Shown here: positions 1-8,163 of the stretch, one piece after another
How the letters are laid out: each line of letters opens with the position of its first letter
Position numbering within the stretch: position 1 is the stretch's first letter
Assembly (NCBI RefSeq): GCF_903853455.1
Contig: NZ_CAINTR010000212.1
Span: 1 to 39,634 of the forward strand
Reading direction: 5' to 3'
DNA length: 39,634 bases
Origin: an uncultured Magnetospirillum sp.
Lineage (GTDB): Bacteria; Pseudomonadota; Alphaproteobacteria; Rhodospirillales; Magnetospirillaceae
Program-made: the position numbers and the translations under genes
The notes under the pieces: generated by a model
Databases searched by the model: none
Told to the model about the DNA's origin: nothing
The model's input: the letters and a program-made list of their open reading frames with translations, nothing else

Positions 1-1
1 C

Positions 2-143
2 CATCAAATGGTGATGGTGACGGTCCGCACCGGCGGACGCGCGCTTCCGCTGGCTTGGCGGGTCAAGGAGACCCAGGGTGCGATCGGTTTCACCGAGCAG
101 CGCGACGCCCTGGAAGCGGTATTGCCCCTGCTGCCCGAGGGTC
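2..143 (+). pseudogene. IS4-type transposase fragment
   Basis: Reading frame 2 encodes a stretch resembling the catalytic-core region of IS4-superfamily DDE transposases, with the typical segments GRALPLAWRV and IGFTEQR followed by LPEG. In intact relatives this leads into the second catalytic Asp (GDRFYG-like), but here the similarity stops at about position 143 and the frame ends at 253 in unrelated residues. The upstream part lies outside the window. It is a remnant of an insertion sequence, not a working gene. The family call rests on remembered motifs and is moderately sure. Confidence 0.55.
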
Positions 144-149
144 AAAACA

Positions 150-605
150 ATCCCCATTACGAGGTTTCACTCCGCTTTTTATCGACGGCAAGCGCAGGAA
201 TTGAGAGGGAGCGGCCTTTTGGGGGATGCCTCTGGCATTGGATATTGGCGTGATGCCGCTGCTGGTAGAGCGGAGCTCAAGCCATTGCGGGACTTCCTTT
301 TGGGCCTCGGCTTAACCAAGGAGTTGGCCCAATTTGTTGGTGAAGCCAGCGACGAGGCTCTTCGATCCAAGTTGATCCAGAGAATCGATTGGGACCTCGG
401 CGCGGCCCCCACCGACGCACTTCGGGCGGCCATTGAAGATAAGCTTAAGTTCCACGGCAGCAAGCAGCGCATAAACACCCATCACTCGCGCGGCGTTTTG
501 CCTCATCTGCTGAAGCATGTCGCAGACCTGCTTTCGACAAAGGGGGCTAAGCAGCTGACCTACGACATCACGTCGAAGCCGCCGGGCACGATTGAATGGG
601 AGTGA
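150..605 (+). pseudogene. C-terminal fragment of an unrecognised protein
   Basis: From about 150 a frame different from that of the transposase piece stays open to TGA at 603-605. It encodes about 150 residues of soluble, mostly helical sequence, including LKPLRDFLLGLGLTKELAQF and, further on, LIQRIDWDLGAAP. No start codon or ribosome binding site belongs to it; the ORF start at 78 lies inside the transposase piece. It looks like the middle or end of a larger protein cut by an IS insertion and deletion. The helical style recalls regions near the ATPase of large STAND-type proteins, but I do not recognise a family. Local GC is slightly lower than in the neighbours. Confidence 0.4.
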
Positions 606-640
606 TTTCGGGTGGGGTCGTCCGCACGGCCCCAACATGA

Positions 641-660
641 CTCCTCGCTTTCGCGGGGGT
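641..660. repeat. Short GC-rich hairpin repeat
   Basis: CCTCGC (643-648) and GCGGGG (653-658) form a six-pair stem with one G-T pair around a TTTC loop. It is downstream of the minus-strand gene ending at 684. Hairpins of the CCCCGCGAAAGCGGGG type are common intergenic repeats in alphaproteobacteria. It may help terminate the minus-strand transcript, but no T-run follows. Confidence 0.35.
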
Positions 661-683
661 GACGAGATAGGAGACGTTTCGGG

Positions 684-1379
684 TCAGTCTCCCTCGGCGA
701 TCAGCGCGTTCCACACCAACGCCATGGTTCCGGCGGTCAGGGCGACGCCGAGATAGCGGGTGACCACGGCGGCCGTCTGACGCAGGTCGAGCCCCTCCAG
801 GAGGTCCCACTCCGGCAGGGCCTTGACGCCCTCCAGCAGCAGATTGGTGGGCAGCCAGGCCAGGAACACCGCCAGACCGGCGGCGACGCCGCCCTTGATG
901 ACCATTTCCGGCAATCGCCAAGTGGCCGAGGTGCCGACCTCCAGCGCCGCCTCGGTGGGCAGCAGATAGGCGGCTCCCAGCAGGGCGTGGGCGACGGCCA
1001 GCATGGGCATCATCAGGTCGGGGAAGGATAGTCCGGTGGCCACGGCCAGCGAGGCGGCGATGGCCTGGGCGGGAAAGACCACGAAGACCTCCGCCGTCAT
1101 CCAGCCCAGCGCCGTGAGGATTTCGCGGCGGCCCAGGTGGAAATAGGCCGAGCGGCGCGGCAATTCGCCCAGGCCGACCAGACGCAGCCACGCCACCGCG
1201 AAGACGCCGCGGGCCAGCAGGTCGGTGACGCTGCCCAGCCAGACATAGCGTTCGGACACCGCACCTCCCACCAGGCTGGCGGCCATGCAGATCCAGGACA
1301 GGCGCAGGAAAGCGGGAAACTGTTCGATCAGAATGACGAAGCCGCGCAACGGCTGGCGGCAGAAGCGGAAGAGTCTCAT
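684..1379 (-). CDS. Conserved membrane protein, function unknown
   Basis: This 231-residue protein starts MRLFRFCRQP and has about five hydrophobic segments, near residues 25-45, 75-90, 95-115, 120-145 and 160-180, with a further one near the C-terminus. Charged residues are few and lie mainly between the segments. I recognise no catalytic or transport motif. It lies 28 bp downstream of a receiver-domain gene on the same strand, so the two may be co-transcribed. Inner-membrane location is inferred from hydrophobicity only. The frame has normal codon use and no internal stop. Confidence 0.6.
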   Translation of the reverse strand: MRLFRFCRQPLRGFVILIEQFPAFLRLSWICMAASLVGGAVSERYVWLGSVTDLLARGVFAVAWLRLVGLGELPRRSAYFHLGRREILTALGWMTAEVFVVFPAQAIAASLAVATGLSFPDLMMPMLAVAHALLGAAYLLPTEAALEVGTSATWRLPEMVIKGGVAAGLAVFLAWLPTNLLLEGVKALPEWDLLEGLDLRQTAAVVTRYLGVALTAGTMALVWNALIAEGD

Positions 1380-1407
1380 GACGCGACTCCTCCTTTTGTT
1401 GCCGGGA

Positions 1408-2133
1408 TCAGCGGGCGGTTTCGAAGTGGCCGCGCACCAGGTTGATCTGCTTGATCAGGTCGTCGGCGGAGATCGGCTTGGTCAGGACCTTGGAGGCGCC
1501 CACCTGACGGGTGATCTCGTGGGCCTGGTCGGATTTGTCGCTGGTGAGGATCAGCACTGGCTTGCGGCTGTTGACGTTGCCCTTCTCGGCCCGCAGGGTG
1601 CGCAGGAACTCGATGCCGTCCATGTTGTCCATGTGCAGGTCGCAGATGATGACGTCGGGATCGACCTCGCCCGAGCGCAGCATCTCCAGCGCCTTGACGC
1701 CGTCGCTGGCCTCGGAGATCTGCGAGGGGTTGGCCTTGGTCAGCAGCCTCTTGATGATGGTGCGCATGACCTCCTGATCGTCGACGATCAGGACGTGGAG
1801 ACCGCCGCCGCCGATCTGCATGGTCAGCGCCGCGCCGTCCTTGAACTTCTCGATCTGCTTGGTGGCGTCCTTGGGCAGCGGCACCCGGTGTTCGCGGCAA
1901 TAGATGGTCAGGGCCTGGCCCACGTCGTCGCGGCTGAAGACGAAATCCTTGGGCGAGCCGCCGACGAAGACGGCGGGAAAACGGATGGTCAGCGCGATGT
2001 CCTGGGCAGGGTCGAAGCCGAGCATGTCCGGCGCGGTGTCGGGCAGATGCTTGCCGATCCGTTCGCCATAGCGCCGCATGGCGTCAAGGAAGTCCGCTCG
2101 TGGGAAAACGATGACGCGGCGTTCAAGGATCAT
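1408..2133 (-). CDS. Response regulator with C-terminal receiver domain
   Basis: The product is 241 residues. Residues about 112-235 are a complete CheY-like receiver: acidic pair D118-D119, phospho-acceptor D165 in VIICDLHMD, a Thr in LILTSDKS and the Lys in VLTKPIS. The first 110 residues (starting MILERRVIVFPRADF) are an N-terminal domain I do not recognise. No DNA-binding or enzymatic output domain follows the receiver, so signalling is probably by protein contact. ATG at 2133 is preferred to the longer start at 2169 because AGGAG and GAGAG lie just upstream. No histidine kinase is in the window. The membrane protein at 684-1379 is its likely operon partner. Confidence 0.75.
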   Translation of the reverse strand: MILERRVIVFPRADFLDAMRRYGERIGKHLPDTAPDMLGFDPAQDIALTIRFPAVFVGGSPKDFVFSRDDVGQALTIYCREHRVPLPKDATKQIEKFKDGAALTMQIGGGGLHVLIVDDQEVMRTIIKRLLTKANPSQISEASDGVKALEMLRSGEVDPDVIICDLHMDNMDGIEFLRTLRAEKGNVNSRKPVLILTSDKSDQAHEITRQVGASKVLTKPISADDLIKQINLVRGHFETAR

Positions 2134-2204
2134 TCGCTCTCGACACTCCTGCTGACGGCAGCCGATCAATACCCGGAGGACCGGTTAAGGCAAGGCTATT
2201 TTGG

Positions 2205-2786
2205 TCAGTGCTTCTTTTCCGGCTCGGGGGCGCTCTCCTTGATGTCGTTCTTGTCGCCCAGCGGCAGGGTCGACTTGATCTGCATTCCCAGCGAGCAGGC
2301 CTCCGGGTCCTGATCCGGCTTGGCGCATTTCACCGGCGGCCAACTGAACTCGGGCAGGGGGGTCAGGATCAGCTTGGCGGCCCCCAGACCGCAGGAGAAC
2401 AGGCGGGCGGTCTGGCCGTTGGGGGGCAGCGAGCCGATGGAGAGCGCCCAATTGTCGGTCACCTCGCCCTTGGCGTTGATGGCAGTGGCCACCGCCCCCA
2501 TGGCGATGGCGGCGGTGGTGGGGTTGCTCATCACGAAATTCATCCGGCATTTCCCCGCCCCGGCGCCGGCCATCATGGTGGCCACGACGACGAGGTTGCC
2601 CAGGCTGGGGCTGGCCTGCTCGGTGGGGACCAGCATCTCGCGCGGGCCGGACAACTCGCCGGCGATGGGGGCGACGACGCTGCCGCCGCTTTCGCCGGCG
2701 CCTTCCTTCTTGCCGCCGGCTCCTGCGGGGGCGGCAGCCAGGAGGGCCGCGCCGACCATGATCGCCACCAGATTTCGACCCATCAT
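2205..2786 (-). CDS. Exported hypothetical protein
   Basis: A 193-residue product beginning MMGRNLVAIMVGAALLAAAP, a typical Sec signal peptide ending near AGAGG. The mature part is rich in Ala, Gly and Ser and has three Cys (in GKCRMNF, FSCGL and VKCAK plus EACSLG) that could pair in the periplasm. No family is recognised. The start at 2786 is chosen because GAGGA lies eight bases upstream and the signal peptide begins there; the longer frame to 2816 adds residues without an N-terminal signal character. The gene is divergent from nasT. Confidence 0.6.
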   Translation of the reverse strand: MMGRNLVAIMVGAALLAAAPAGAGGKKEGAGESGGSVVAPIAGELSGPREMLVPTEQASPSLGNLVVVATMMAGAGAGKCRMNFVMSNPTTAAIAMGAVATAINAKGEVTDNWALSIGSLPPNGQTARLFSCGLGAAKLILTPLPEFSWPPVKCAKPDQDPEACSLGMQIKSTLPLGDKNDIKESAPEPEKKH

Positions 2787-2958
2787 GACCTTGTCCTCTG
2801 TTCCGTTCTCCGCCACATCCCAGGCTAGCAGGGTGTGGCGGAACGTGCACGCCTACAAAATAGGCATGACACATGCTTGAATAGCTCGACTATACTGGCC
2901 CTTCGCGCGGCACGCGCCGTGCGAGTCTGGATGTCGGGTCTCTTTCGAAAGGCGGGGC

Positions 2959-3537
2959 ATGGGGCTGCGGGTGATCGTGGTCGACGACGAACGCGACCGG
3001 GCGGCCTTGGTCAAGGCCGCGCTGGAGGCCGACGGCTTCACCGTGGTGGCGGTCCTGGGCAGCGGTGCCGGCCTGCATGCCAAGGTGTCCGAGCTGGCGG
3101 CCGACGTGATCATCGTCGACATCGACTCTCCCGACCGCGACATCCTGGAAGACATGCGCCGGGTGGGGCTGGAGCAGAATCGCCCGGTGGTGATGTTCGC
3201 CCAGGACGGCAAGCCCGAGACCATCCGGGCGGCGGTGGAGGCCGGCGTCTCGGCCTATGTGGTCGACGGGTTGAAGCCCGACCGGGTACGGCCGGTGATC
3301 GACGTCGCCATCGCCCGCTTCGCCCAGTTCCAGGATCTGCGCAGCCAGCTCGACAAGGCCAAGTCCACCCTGGCCGAGCGCAAGCAGATCGAAAAGGCCA
3401 AGGGCATCCTGATGAAGCGCCGCAAGCTGGGCGAGGACGAGGGCTACCACCTGCTTCGCCGCATGGCCATGGACCAGAAGCTGCGGCTGATCGACGTGGC
3501 CAACAAGGTCATCGAGGCGGCCGAGTTGCTCGGCTAG
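2959..3537 (+). CDS. nasT: NasT-type ANTAR antitermination regulator
   Basis: This 192-residue protein has an N-terminal receiver-like domain (VIVVDDERD at 6-14, putative acceptor D54 in IIVDIDSPD) and a C-terminal ANTAR RNA-binding domain (about 130-192, with ERKQIEKAKGILMKRR). In known NasS-NasT systems, NasT binds two-hairpin RNA leaders of nitrate assimilation operons and prevents termination; NasS holds it inactive without nitrate. The gene lies immediately upstream of such a leader (3662-3850), and a NasS homologue is encoded at 8164-9363, which makes the assignment firm. The start at 2959 follows AAAGGCGGGGC. A short palindrome, GCATG-ACA-CATGC at 2864-2876, lies in its upstream region. 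Confidence 0.9.
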   Translation: MGLRVIVVDDERDRAALVKAALEADGFTVVAVLGSGAGLHAKVSELAADVIIVDIDSPDRDILEDMRRVGLEQNRPVVMFAQDGKPETIRAAVEAGVSAYVVDGLKPDRVRPVIDVAIARFAQFQDLRSQLDKAKSTLAERKQIEKAKGILMKRRKLGEDEGYHLLRRMAMDQKLRLIDVANKVIEAAELLG

Positions 3538-3541
3538 CTGC

Positions 3542-3584
3542 CTAATTATTAAGCACAGCGGCATCTGAGTCTAACAATTAAGCA
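3542..3584 (+). promoter_or_regulatory. AT-rich direct repeat upstream of the sigma-54 promoter
   Basis: CTAATTATTAAGCA (3542-3555) and CTAACAATTAAGCA (3571-3584) match at 12 of 14 positions, 29 bp apart. They sit about 80-115 bp upstream of the predicted start site, where activators of sigma-54 promoters bind. They do not match the usual GC-rich NtrC site, so the binding protein is unknown. Confidence 0.4.
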
Positions 3585-3634
3585 GGCACTGCCGTTCCTC
3601 TCCCCGAAAACCCTGAAATCGCGGGACTTCGCCG

Positions 3635-3650
3635 CTGGCACACCGCTTGC
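3635..3650 (+). promoter_or_regulatory. Sigma-54 (-24/-12) promoter of the nrt-nir-nas operon
   Basis: CTGGCAC (3635-3641), five bases, then TTGC (3647-3650) matches the RpoN consensus YTGGCAC-N5-TTGC exactly, with the invariant GG and GC ten bases apart. Transcription should begin near 3662. This puts the whole antitermination leader inside the transcript and implies control by an NtrC-class activator under nitrogen limitation. Confidence 0.8.
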
Positions 3651-3674
3651 GTGGTGTTGCAGTGCGAAGGCGGC

Positions 3675-3739
3675 CCGATCTCAATGGCGAGGGGCGGCTT
3701 TCACTCAAGACAACGCGGCCCGCGGGCAATGACGCCCGC
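3675..3739 (+). promoter_or_regulatory. Two-hairpin ANTAR (NasT) binding motif in the nrtA leader
   Basis: Two stem-loops with six-base loops are visible. P2 is GCGGGC (3722-3727), loop AATGAC (3728-3733), GCCCGC (3734-3739). P1 has CTC/GAG plus a T-G pair around loop AATGGC (3683-3688), with a lower stem 3675-3677/3695-3697 across an internal loop. Both loops have A at position 1 and G at position 4, the published signature of ANTAR RNA targets. The P2 stem ends 14 bases before the terminator hairpin. NasT binding should favour read-through; the exact competing fold is not obvious and is inferred. Confidence 0.75.
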
Positions 3740-3753
3740 ACCGGCCAAGGAAC

Positions 3754-3827
3754 AACGGCGTTCCACGGATTGCGCTCTTCCCTCGCGGGAAGCGGCAGCG
3801 ACTCCGCGGAACGCCGTTTTTGTTTTT
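3754..3827 (+). terminator. Leader intrinsic terminator (attenuator) before nrtA
   Basis: AACGGCGTTCC (3754-3764) pairs perfectly with GGAACGCCGTT (3808-3818) and is followed by TTTTTGTTTTT (3817-3827). The 43-base interior holds its own hairpin, CTTCCC-TCGC-GGGAAG (3777-3792). It stands between the sigma-54 promoter and the nrtA start, so it can only act as a conditional terminator controlled by NasT. Confidence 0.85.
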
Positions 3828-3850
3828 GGTTCTGACCTGGCGAGGGAACG

Positions 3851-5275
3851 ATGATGACGAAGAACAAGAGTGCGAGCGCGACCGGCACCTGGTCCGGCCT
3901 CTGCCGCCGTGGCCTGCTGGGCTTGGCCGTCGCGGCTTGCGTCGCCTCCCTGGCGCCGGGCTGGGCCGAGGCCAAGGCCAAGCTGGAAAAGGACGAACTG
4001 AAGCTGGGCTTCATCAAGCTCACCGACATGGCGCCGCTGGCCATCGCCAAGGAAAAGGGCTTCTTCGAGGACGAGGGCCTGTTCGTCACCCTGGAGCCCC
4101 AGGCCAATTGGAAGGTGCTGCTGGACCGCGTCATCTCCGGCGAGCTGGACGGCGCCCACATGCTGGCCGGCCAACCGCTCGGCGCCACCATCGGCTATGG
4201 CACCAAGGCCCATGTCGTCACCGCCTTTTCCATGGACCTCAACGGCAACGGCATCACCGTTTCCAACGAGGTGTGGGCGCTGATGAAGCCGCATCTGCCC
4301 AAGGGACCGGACGGCAGGGTCCTGCATCCCATCAAGGCCGAATACCTGAAGTCGGTGATCGAGGCGTTCAAGGCCCAGGGCAAGAGCTTCAACATGGGCA
4401 TGGTGTTCCCGGTCTCGACCCATAATTACGAGCTGCGCTACTGGCTGGCGGCGGGCGGCGTCAATCCCGGCTTCTATTCCCCGGACAACGTGTCCGGCCA
4501 GATCGGCGCCGACGCCCTGTTGTCGGTGACGCCGCCGCCCCAGATGCCCAGCACCCTGGAGGCCGGCACCATTTCCGGCTACGCGGTCGGCGAGCCGTGG
4601 AACCAGCAGGCGGTGGTCAAGGGCATCGGCGTGCCGGTGATCACCGACTACGAGATCTGGAAGAACAACCCGGAGAAGGTGCTGGGCGTCACCGCTGCCT
4701 GGGCCGAGAAGAACCCCAACACCCATATCGCCCTGGTCAAGGCGCTGATCCGCGCCGGCAAGTGGCTGGACGAGAACAACAACGCCAATCGCGACGAGGC
4801 GGTGCGGATCCTGGCCAAGCCGGAATATGTGGGCGCCGACGCCAAGGTGATCGCCAATTCCATGACCGGAACCTTCGAATACGAGAAGGGCGACAAGCGG
4901 TCGGTGCCCGACTTCAACGTGTTCTACCGCTACTTCGCCACCTATCCCTACTACTCGGACGCCATCTGGTACCTGACCCAGATGCGCCGCTGGGGCCAGA
5001 TCGCCGAGGCCAAGCCCGACTCGTGGTACCTGGAAACCGCCAAGAGCGTCTACCGCCCCGACATCTACCTGAAGGCGGCCCAGGCGCTGCTGGACGAAGG
5101 CAAGGTCGCCAAGGCCGACTTCCCCTGGGACAGCGACGGCTTCCACGCCCCCACCGCCGATTTCATCGACGGCGTCAGCTATGACGGCAAGAAGCCCAAC
5201 GACTACCTGAACAAGCTCTCCATCGGCCTCAAGGGCGGCCAGAAGGTCGAGGCCAACAAGATCGTCGGGAACTGA
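3851..5275 (+). CDS. nrtA: Nitrate ABC transporter, periplasmic substrate-binding protein
   Basis: The 474-residue product has a Tat-like signal ([12 protein letters not shown] near residues 18-29, cleavage near AEA) and then an NrtA/SsuA-type binding fold: [21 protein letters not shown], a [17 protein letters not shown] segment and [11 protein letters not shown]. NrtA-family proteins bind nitrate or nitrite for NrtB and the ATPase. The signal suggests export by the Tat pathway as a soluble periplasmic protein, unlike the cyanobacterial lipoprotein NrtA. The start at 3851 follows GAGGGAACG; a second ATG directly follows. It is the first gene behind the antitermination leader. The paralogue at 8164 lacks the signal peptide. 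Confidence 0.9.
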   Translation: MMTKNKSASATGTWSGLCRRGLLGLAVAACVASLAPGWAEAKAKLEKDELKLGFIKLTDMAPLAIAKEKGFFEDEGLFVTLEPQANWKVLLDRVISGELDGAHMLAGQPLGATIGYGTKAHVVTAFSMDLNGNGITVSNEVWALMKPHLPKGPDGRVLHPIKAEYLKSVIEAFKAQGKSFNMGMVFPVSTHNYELRYWLAAGGVNPGFYSPDNVSGQIGADALLSVTPPPQMPSTLEAGTISGYAVGEPWNQQAVVKGIGVPVITDYEIWKNNPEKVLGVTAAWAEKNPNTHIALVKALIRAGKWLDENNNANRDEAVRILAKPEYVGADAKVIANSMTGTFEYEKGDKRSVPDFNVFYRYFATYPYYSDAIWYLTQMRRWGQIAEAKPDSWYLETAKSVYRPDIYLKAAQALLDEGKVAKADFPWDSDGFHAPTADFIDGVSYDGKKPNDYLNKLSIGLKGGQKVEANKIVGN

Positions 5276-5279
5276 CGCC

Positions 5280-5378
5280 CCGACGAGCGCCAGCTCGGAG
5301 TTGCGGCCAAGGGCCGGCGCCGCTCGTGCGGCGAAAGCCAAGGGATGCGGGACGCATCCCGCCCGGCGACTGAGGGAC
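5280..5378 (+). repeat. Structured intergenic element, copy A
   Basis: This copy begins five bases after the nrtA stop and ends 25 bases before the nrtB start. It has hairpins CGAGC-GCCA-GCTCG (5284-5297), CGCCGC-TCGT-GCGGCG (5318-5333) and GGGATGCG-GGA-CGCATCCC (5342-5360). Conserved linkers include AAAGCCAAG and GCCCGGCGACTGAGGGA. It shares its skeleton with four other copies in the window. Within an operon it could act in RNA as a processing, stability or partial-termination element. Confidence 0.8.
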
Positions 5379-5403
5379 AAATTAAGTGAACGAGGATTCC
5401 ACC

Positions 5404-6483
5404 ATGAGCAGCATCACCCAGGCCGTCGGCACTCCGGCCACCGCTCCCAAGACCCCCGGCGTTTCCCTCGGCTACGCGCTGAACCGGGCCGGCGCCATCC
5501 TGACCGTGGCCGGTTTCGGCTGGGTGGTGCCGCTGGGCAAGCTGGCGGTGGGCAACCATCCCCGCCAGCAACTGGGCGAGTTGTGGCGTCAGCTGGGAGT
5601 GCCGGTGGCGGCCATCGGCCTGTTCCTGCTGGCCTGGGGGGTGCTGGCGCCCAAGGTTCACACCTCGCTGGGGGCGGTTCCGGGTCCGGTGGAGGTGTGG
5701 GCCCAGGTGGACAACCTGATCGCCGACCACCGCGCCGAACGGGCCAAGGAGGTGGCGTTCTACGAGCGTCAGGCCAAGCGCAACGCCGAGGCGGTGGCCG
5801 AGGGCGGCGAGGCCAAGTTCCGCAAGTTCACCGGCAAGCCCACCTATTTCGACCAGATCGCCACCAGCCTGGAGACGGTGTTCATGGGCTTCCTGCTGGC
5901 CACCGTGATCGCGGTGCCGCTGGGTGTCATGTGCGGCCTGTCCAAGGTGGTGAACTCGGCGCTGAACCCCTTGATCCAGATCTTCAAACCGGTGTCGCCG
6001 CTGGCCTGGCTGCCCATCGTCACCATGGTGGTGTCGGCCACCTATACCTCGGCCGATCCCATGTTCGAGAAGGCCTTCCTCAACTCGGCCATCACCGTGA
6101 CCCTGTGCTCGCTGTGGACGACCTTGATCAACACCGCCATCGGCGTCGCCTCCATCGACAAGGACCTGATGAATGTGGGCCGGGTGCTGAACCTGCCCTT
6201 GACCACCACCATCCGCAAATTGGTGCTGCCGTCGGCGCTGCCCTACATCTTCACCGGTCTGCGGCTGTCGCTGGGGGTGGGCTGGATGGTGCTGATCGCC
6301 GCCGAGATGCTGGCCCAGAATCCCGGCCTCGGCAAGTTCGTGTGGGACGAGTTCCAGAACGGCTCGTCGCAGTCGCTGGCCAAGATCATGGTCGCCGTCC
6401 TCACCATCGGCCTGATCGGCTTCCTGCTCGACCGGGTGATGATGGCGCTGCAAGCCATGTTCTCCCATTCCGCTCCCCGCTGA
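5404..6483 (+). CDS. nrtB: Nitrate ABC transporter permease
   Basis: A 359-residue integral membrane protein with a hydrophobic N-terminal pair of segments, a charged loop (about residues 100-150) and a C-terminal BPD_transp_1 core. The EAA-type cytoplasmic loop is visible as [21 protein letters not shown] followed by [20 protein letters not shown]. It forms the channel of the nitrate importer with NrtA and the double ATPase that follows 13 bases downstream. ATG at 5404 is chosen over GTG 5386 because GAGGA lies seven bases upstream. The N-terminal extension before the transport core is longer than in many NrtB proteins. Confidence 0.88.
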   Translation: MSSITQAVGTPATAPKTPGVSLGYALNRAGAILTVAGFGWVVPLGKLAVGNHPRQQLGELWRQLGVPVAAIGLFLLAWGVLAPKVHTSLGAVPGPVEVWAQVDNLIADHRAERAKEVAFYERQAKRNAEAVAEGGEAKFRKFTGKPTYFDQIATSLETVFMGFLLATVIAVPLGVMCGLSKVVNSALNPLIQIFKPVSPLAWLPIVTMVVSATYTSADPMFEKAFLNSAITVTLCSLWTTLINTAIGVASIDKDLMNVGRVLNLPLTTTIRKLVLPSALPYIFTGLRLSLGVGWMVLIAAEMLAQNPGLGKFVWDEFQNGSSQSLAKIMVAVLTIGLIGFLLDRVMMALQAMFSHSAPR

Positions 6484-6496
6484 GGAAGGACCGATC

Positions 6497-8161
6497 ATGA
6501 CGATCCTCGAACTCAAGGGCGTCGCCAAGGGCTTTGGTGCCAATCCGGTGCTGCGCGACATCGACCTGGCCATCGCGGAGGGCGAGTTCATCGCCATCCT
6601 CGGCTTCTCCGGCTCGGGGAAGACCACCCTGGTGTCGCTGATGGCCGGGCTGACCCAGCCGGATAGCGGCCAGATCCTGTTGCGTGGCAAGCCGGTGACG
6701 GGTCCCGGCGCCGATCGCGGCGTGGTGTTCCAGAGCTACTCGCTGATGCCGTGGCTGACGGTGGCGGGCAATGTCGCCCTGGCGGTGGACGCCACCATGG
6801 CCGGCCGTCCCAAGGCCGAGCGTGCCGCCAAGGTCGCCAAGTATATCGCCATGGTCGGCCTCGCCCATGCGGCGGACCGCCGCCCGGCCGAACTGTCGGG
6901 CGGCATGCGCCAGCGGGTGGCGGTGGCCCGCGCCCTGGCCATGAGCCCCGACATCCTGCTGCTGGACGAGCCGCTGTCGGCGCTGGACGCGCTGACCCGC
7001 GCCAAGCTGCAGGACGAGATCGAGGCCATCTGGGAGCAGGAGAAGAAGACCGTCGTCCTCGTCACCAACGACGTGGACGAGGCGCTGCTGCTGGCCGACC
7101 GCATCATTCCGCTGAACCCCGGCCCCGGGGCGACGCTGGGCCCCGCCTTCAAGGTCGACCTGCCCCGGCCGCGCGACCGCTCCGCCGTCAACCACGACCC
7201 CGATTTCAAGCGCCTGCGCGCCGAGATCACCGAATATCTGATGGCGGTGGGCGTCGAGCGCAACGCCGAGGCCGGCCATGCCCGCCTGCTGCCCGACGTG
7301 GCCCCCGTCAGCCTGGGCGGTTCGCCCAAGGCCTATCGCGACGCCGGCCGGGTCAACAACCCCGAACGCTATGTGGAGTTCTCCCGGGTCAAGAAGATCT
7401 TCCCCACCCCCAAGGGGCCGCTGACGGTGGTGGACGGCTTCGACCTCAAGATGCACAAGGGCGAGTTCATCTCGCTGATCGGCCATTCCGGCTGCGGCAA
7501 GTCCACCGTGCTGACCATGACGGCGGGCCTGACCGAGGTGTCGGAGGGCGGCGTCATCCTTGACGGCCGCGAAGTCACCGACGCCGGTCCCGACCGCGCC
7601 GTGGTGTTCCAGGCGCCGTCGCTGTTTCCCTGGCTGACCGCGTTGGAGAACGTGGCGCTGGGGGTGGACCGGGTCTATCCCCGCGCGTCGCCCGCCGAGC
7701 GTCTGGACATCGTCTCCTACTACCTGGAGCGGGTGGGGCTGGCCGACAGCATGGACAAGAAGGCGGCCGACCTGTCCAACGGCATGAAGCAGCGGGTCGG
7801 CATCGCCCGGGCCTTCGCCCTGTCGCCCAAGCTGCTGCTGCTGGACGAGCCGTTCGGCATGCTGGACTCCCTGACCCGCTGGGAGTTGCAGGAGGTGCTG
7901 ATGGAGGTGTGGGCCCGCACCCGGGTCACCGCCATCTGCGTCACCCACGACGTGGACGAAGCCATCCTGATGGCCGACCGGGTGGTGATGATGACCAACG
8001 GCCCCAACGCCCGCATCGGCAAGGTGCTGCAGGTGGACATCCCGCGTCCGCGTTCGCGGCGCGCCCTGCTGGACCACCCCCGCTATTACCAATACCGCGC
8101 CGAAGTGCTCGACTTCCTCGACGAGTACGAGACCGGTGCCCCTGCCAAGAAGGCGTCCTGA
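6497..8161 (+). CDS. nrtCD: Nitrate ABC transporter, fused double ATPase
   Basis: One 554-residue chain contains two NrtD-like ATPase domains. Domain 1 has Walker [10 protein letters not shown] (36-44), Q-loop VVFQS, signature LSGGM (133-137) and Walker B LLLDEP (154-159). Domain 2 has Walker [10 protein letters not shown] (329-337), signature LSNGM (426-430), Walker B LLLDEP and H-loop VTHD (482-485). In domain 1 the H-loop His is replaced by Asn (VTND, N191), so the first ATP site may be slow or inactive. Cyanobacterial NrtC carries an NrtA-like tail instead; this chain has none. Each domain is followed by an NrtD-type extension (for example VDIPRPRSR). It starts 13 bases after nrtB, with GAGGAAGG upstream. 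Confidence 0.88.
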   Translation: MTILELKGVAKGFGANPVLRDIDLAIAEGEFIAILGFSGSGKTTLVSLMAGLTQPDSGQILLRGKPVTGPGADRGVVFQSYSLMPWLTVAGNVALAVDATMAGRPKAERAAKVAKYIAMVGLAHAADRRPAELSGGMRQRVAVARALAMSPDILLLDEPLSALDALTRAKLQDEIEAIWEQEKKTVVLVTNDVDEALLLADRIIPLNPGPGATLGPAFKVDLPRPRDRSAVNHDPDFKRLRAEITEYLMAVGVERNAEAGHARLLPDVAPVSLGGSPKAYRDAGRVNNPERYVEFSRVKKIFPTPKGPLTVVDGFDLKMHKGEFISLIGHSGCGKSTVLTMTAGLTEVSEGGVILDGREVTDAGPDRAVVFQAPSLFPWLTALENVALGVDRVYPRASPAERLDIVSYYLERVGLADSMDKKAADLSNGMKQRVGIARAFALSPKLLLLDEPFGMLDSLTRWELQEVLMEVWARTRVTAICVTHDVDEAILMADRVVMMTNGPNARIGKVLQVDIPRPRSRRALLDHPRYYQYRAEVLDFLDEYETGAPAKKAS

Positions 8162-8163
8162 TC

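Noticed and set aside
2908-2921. Hairpin GCACG-CGC-CGTGC-like before nasT as a second ANTAR target
   Set aside because: The loop is three bases, not six, and lacks the A1/G4 pattern; no partner hairpin or terminator follows.
3701-5380. Long minus-strand frame opposite nrtA (559 codons)
   Set aside because: It mirrors the high-GC third positions of nrtA, has no ribosome binding site, runs into the leader structures, and its protein is low-complexity Gly/Ala/Val/His sequence without motifs.
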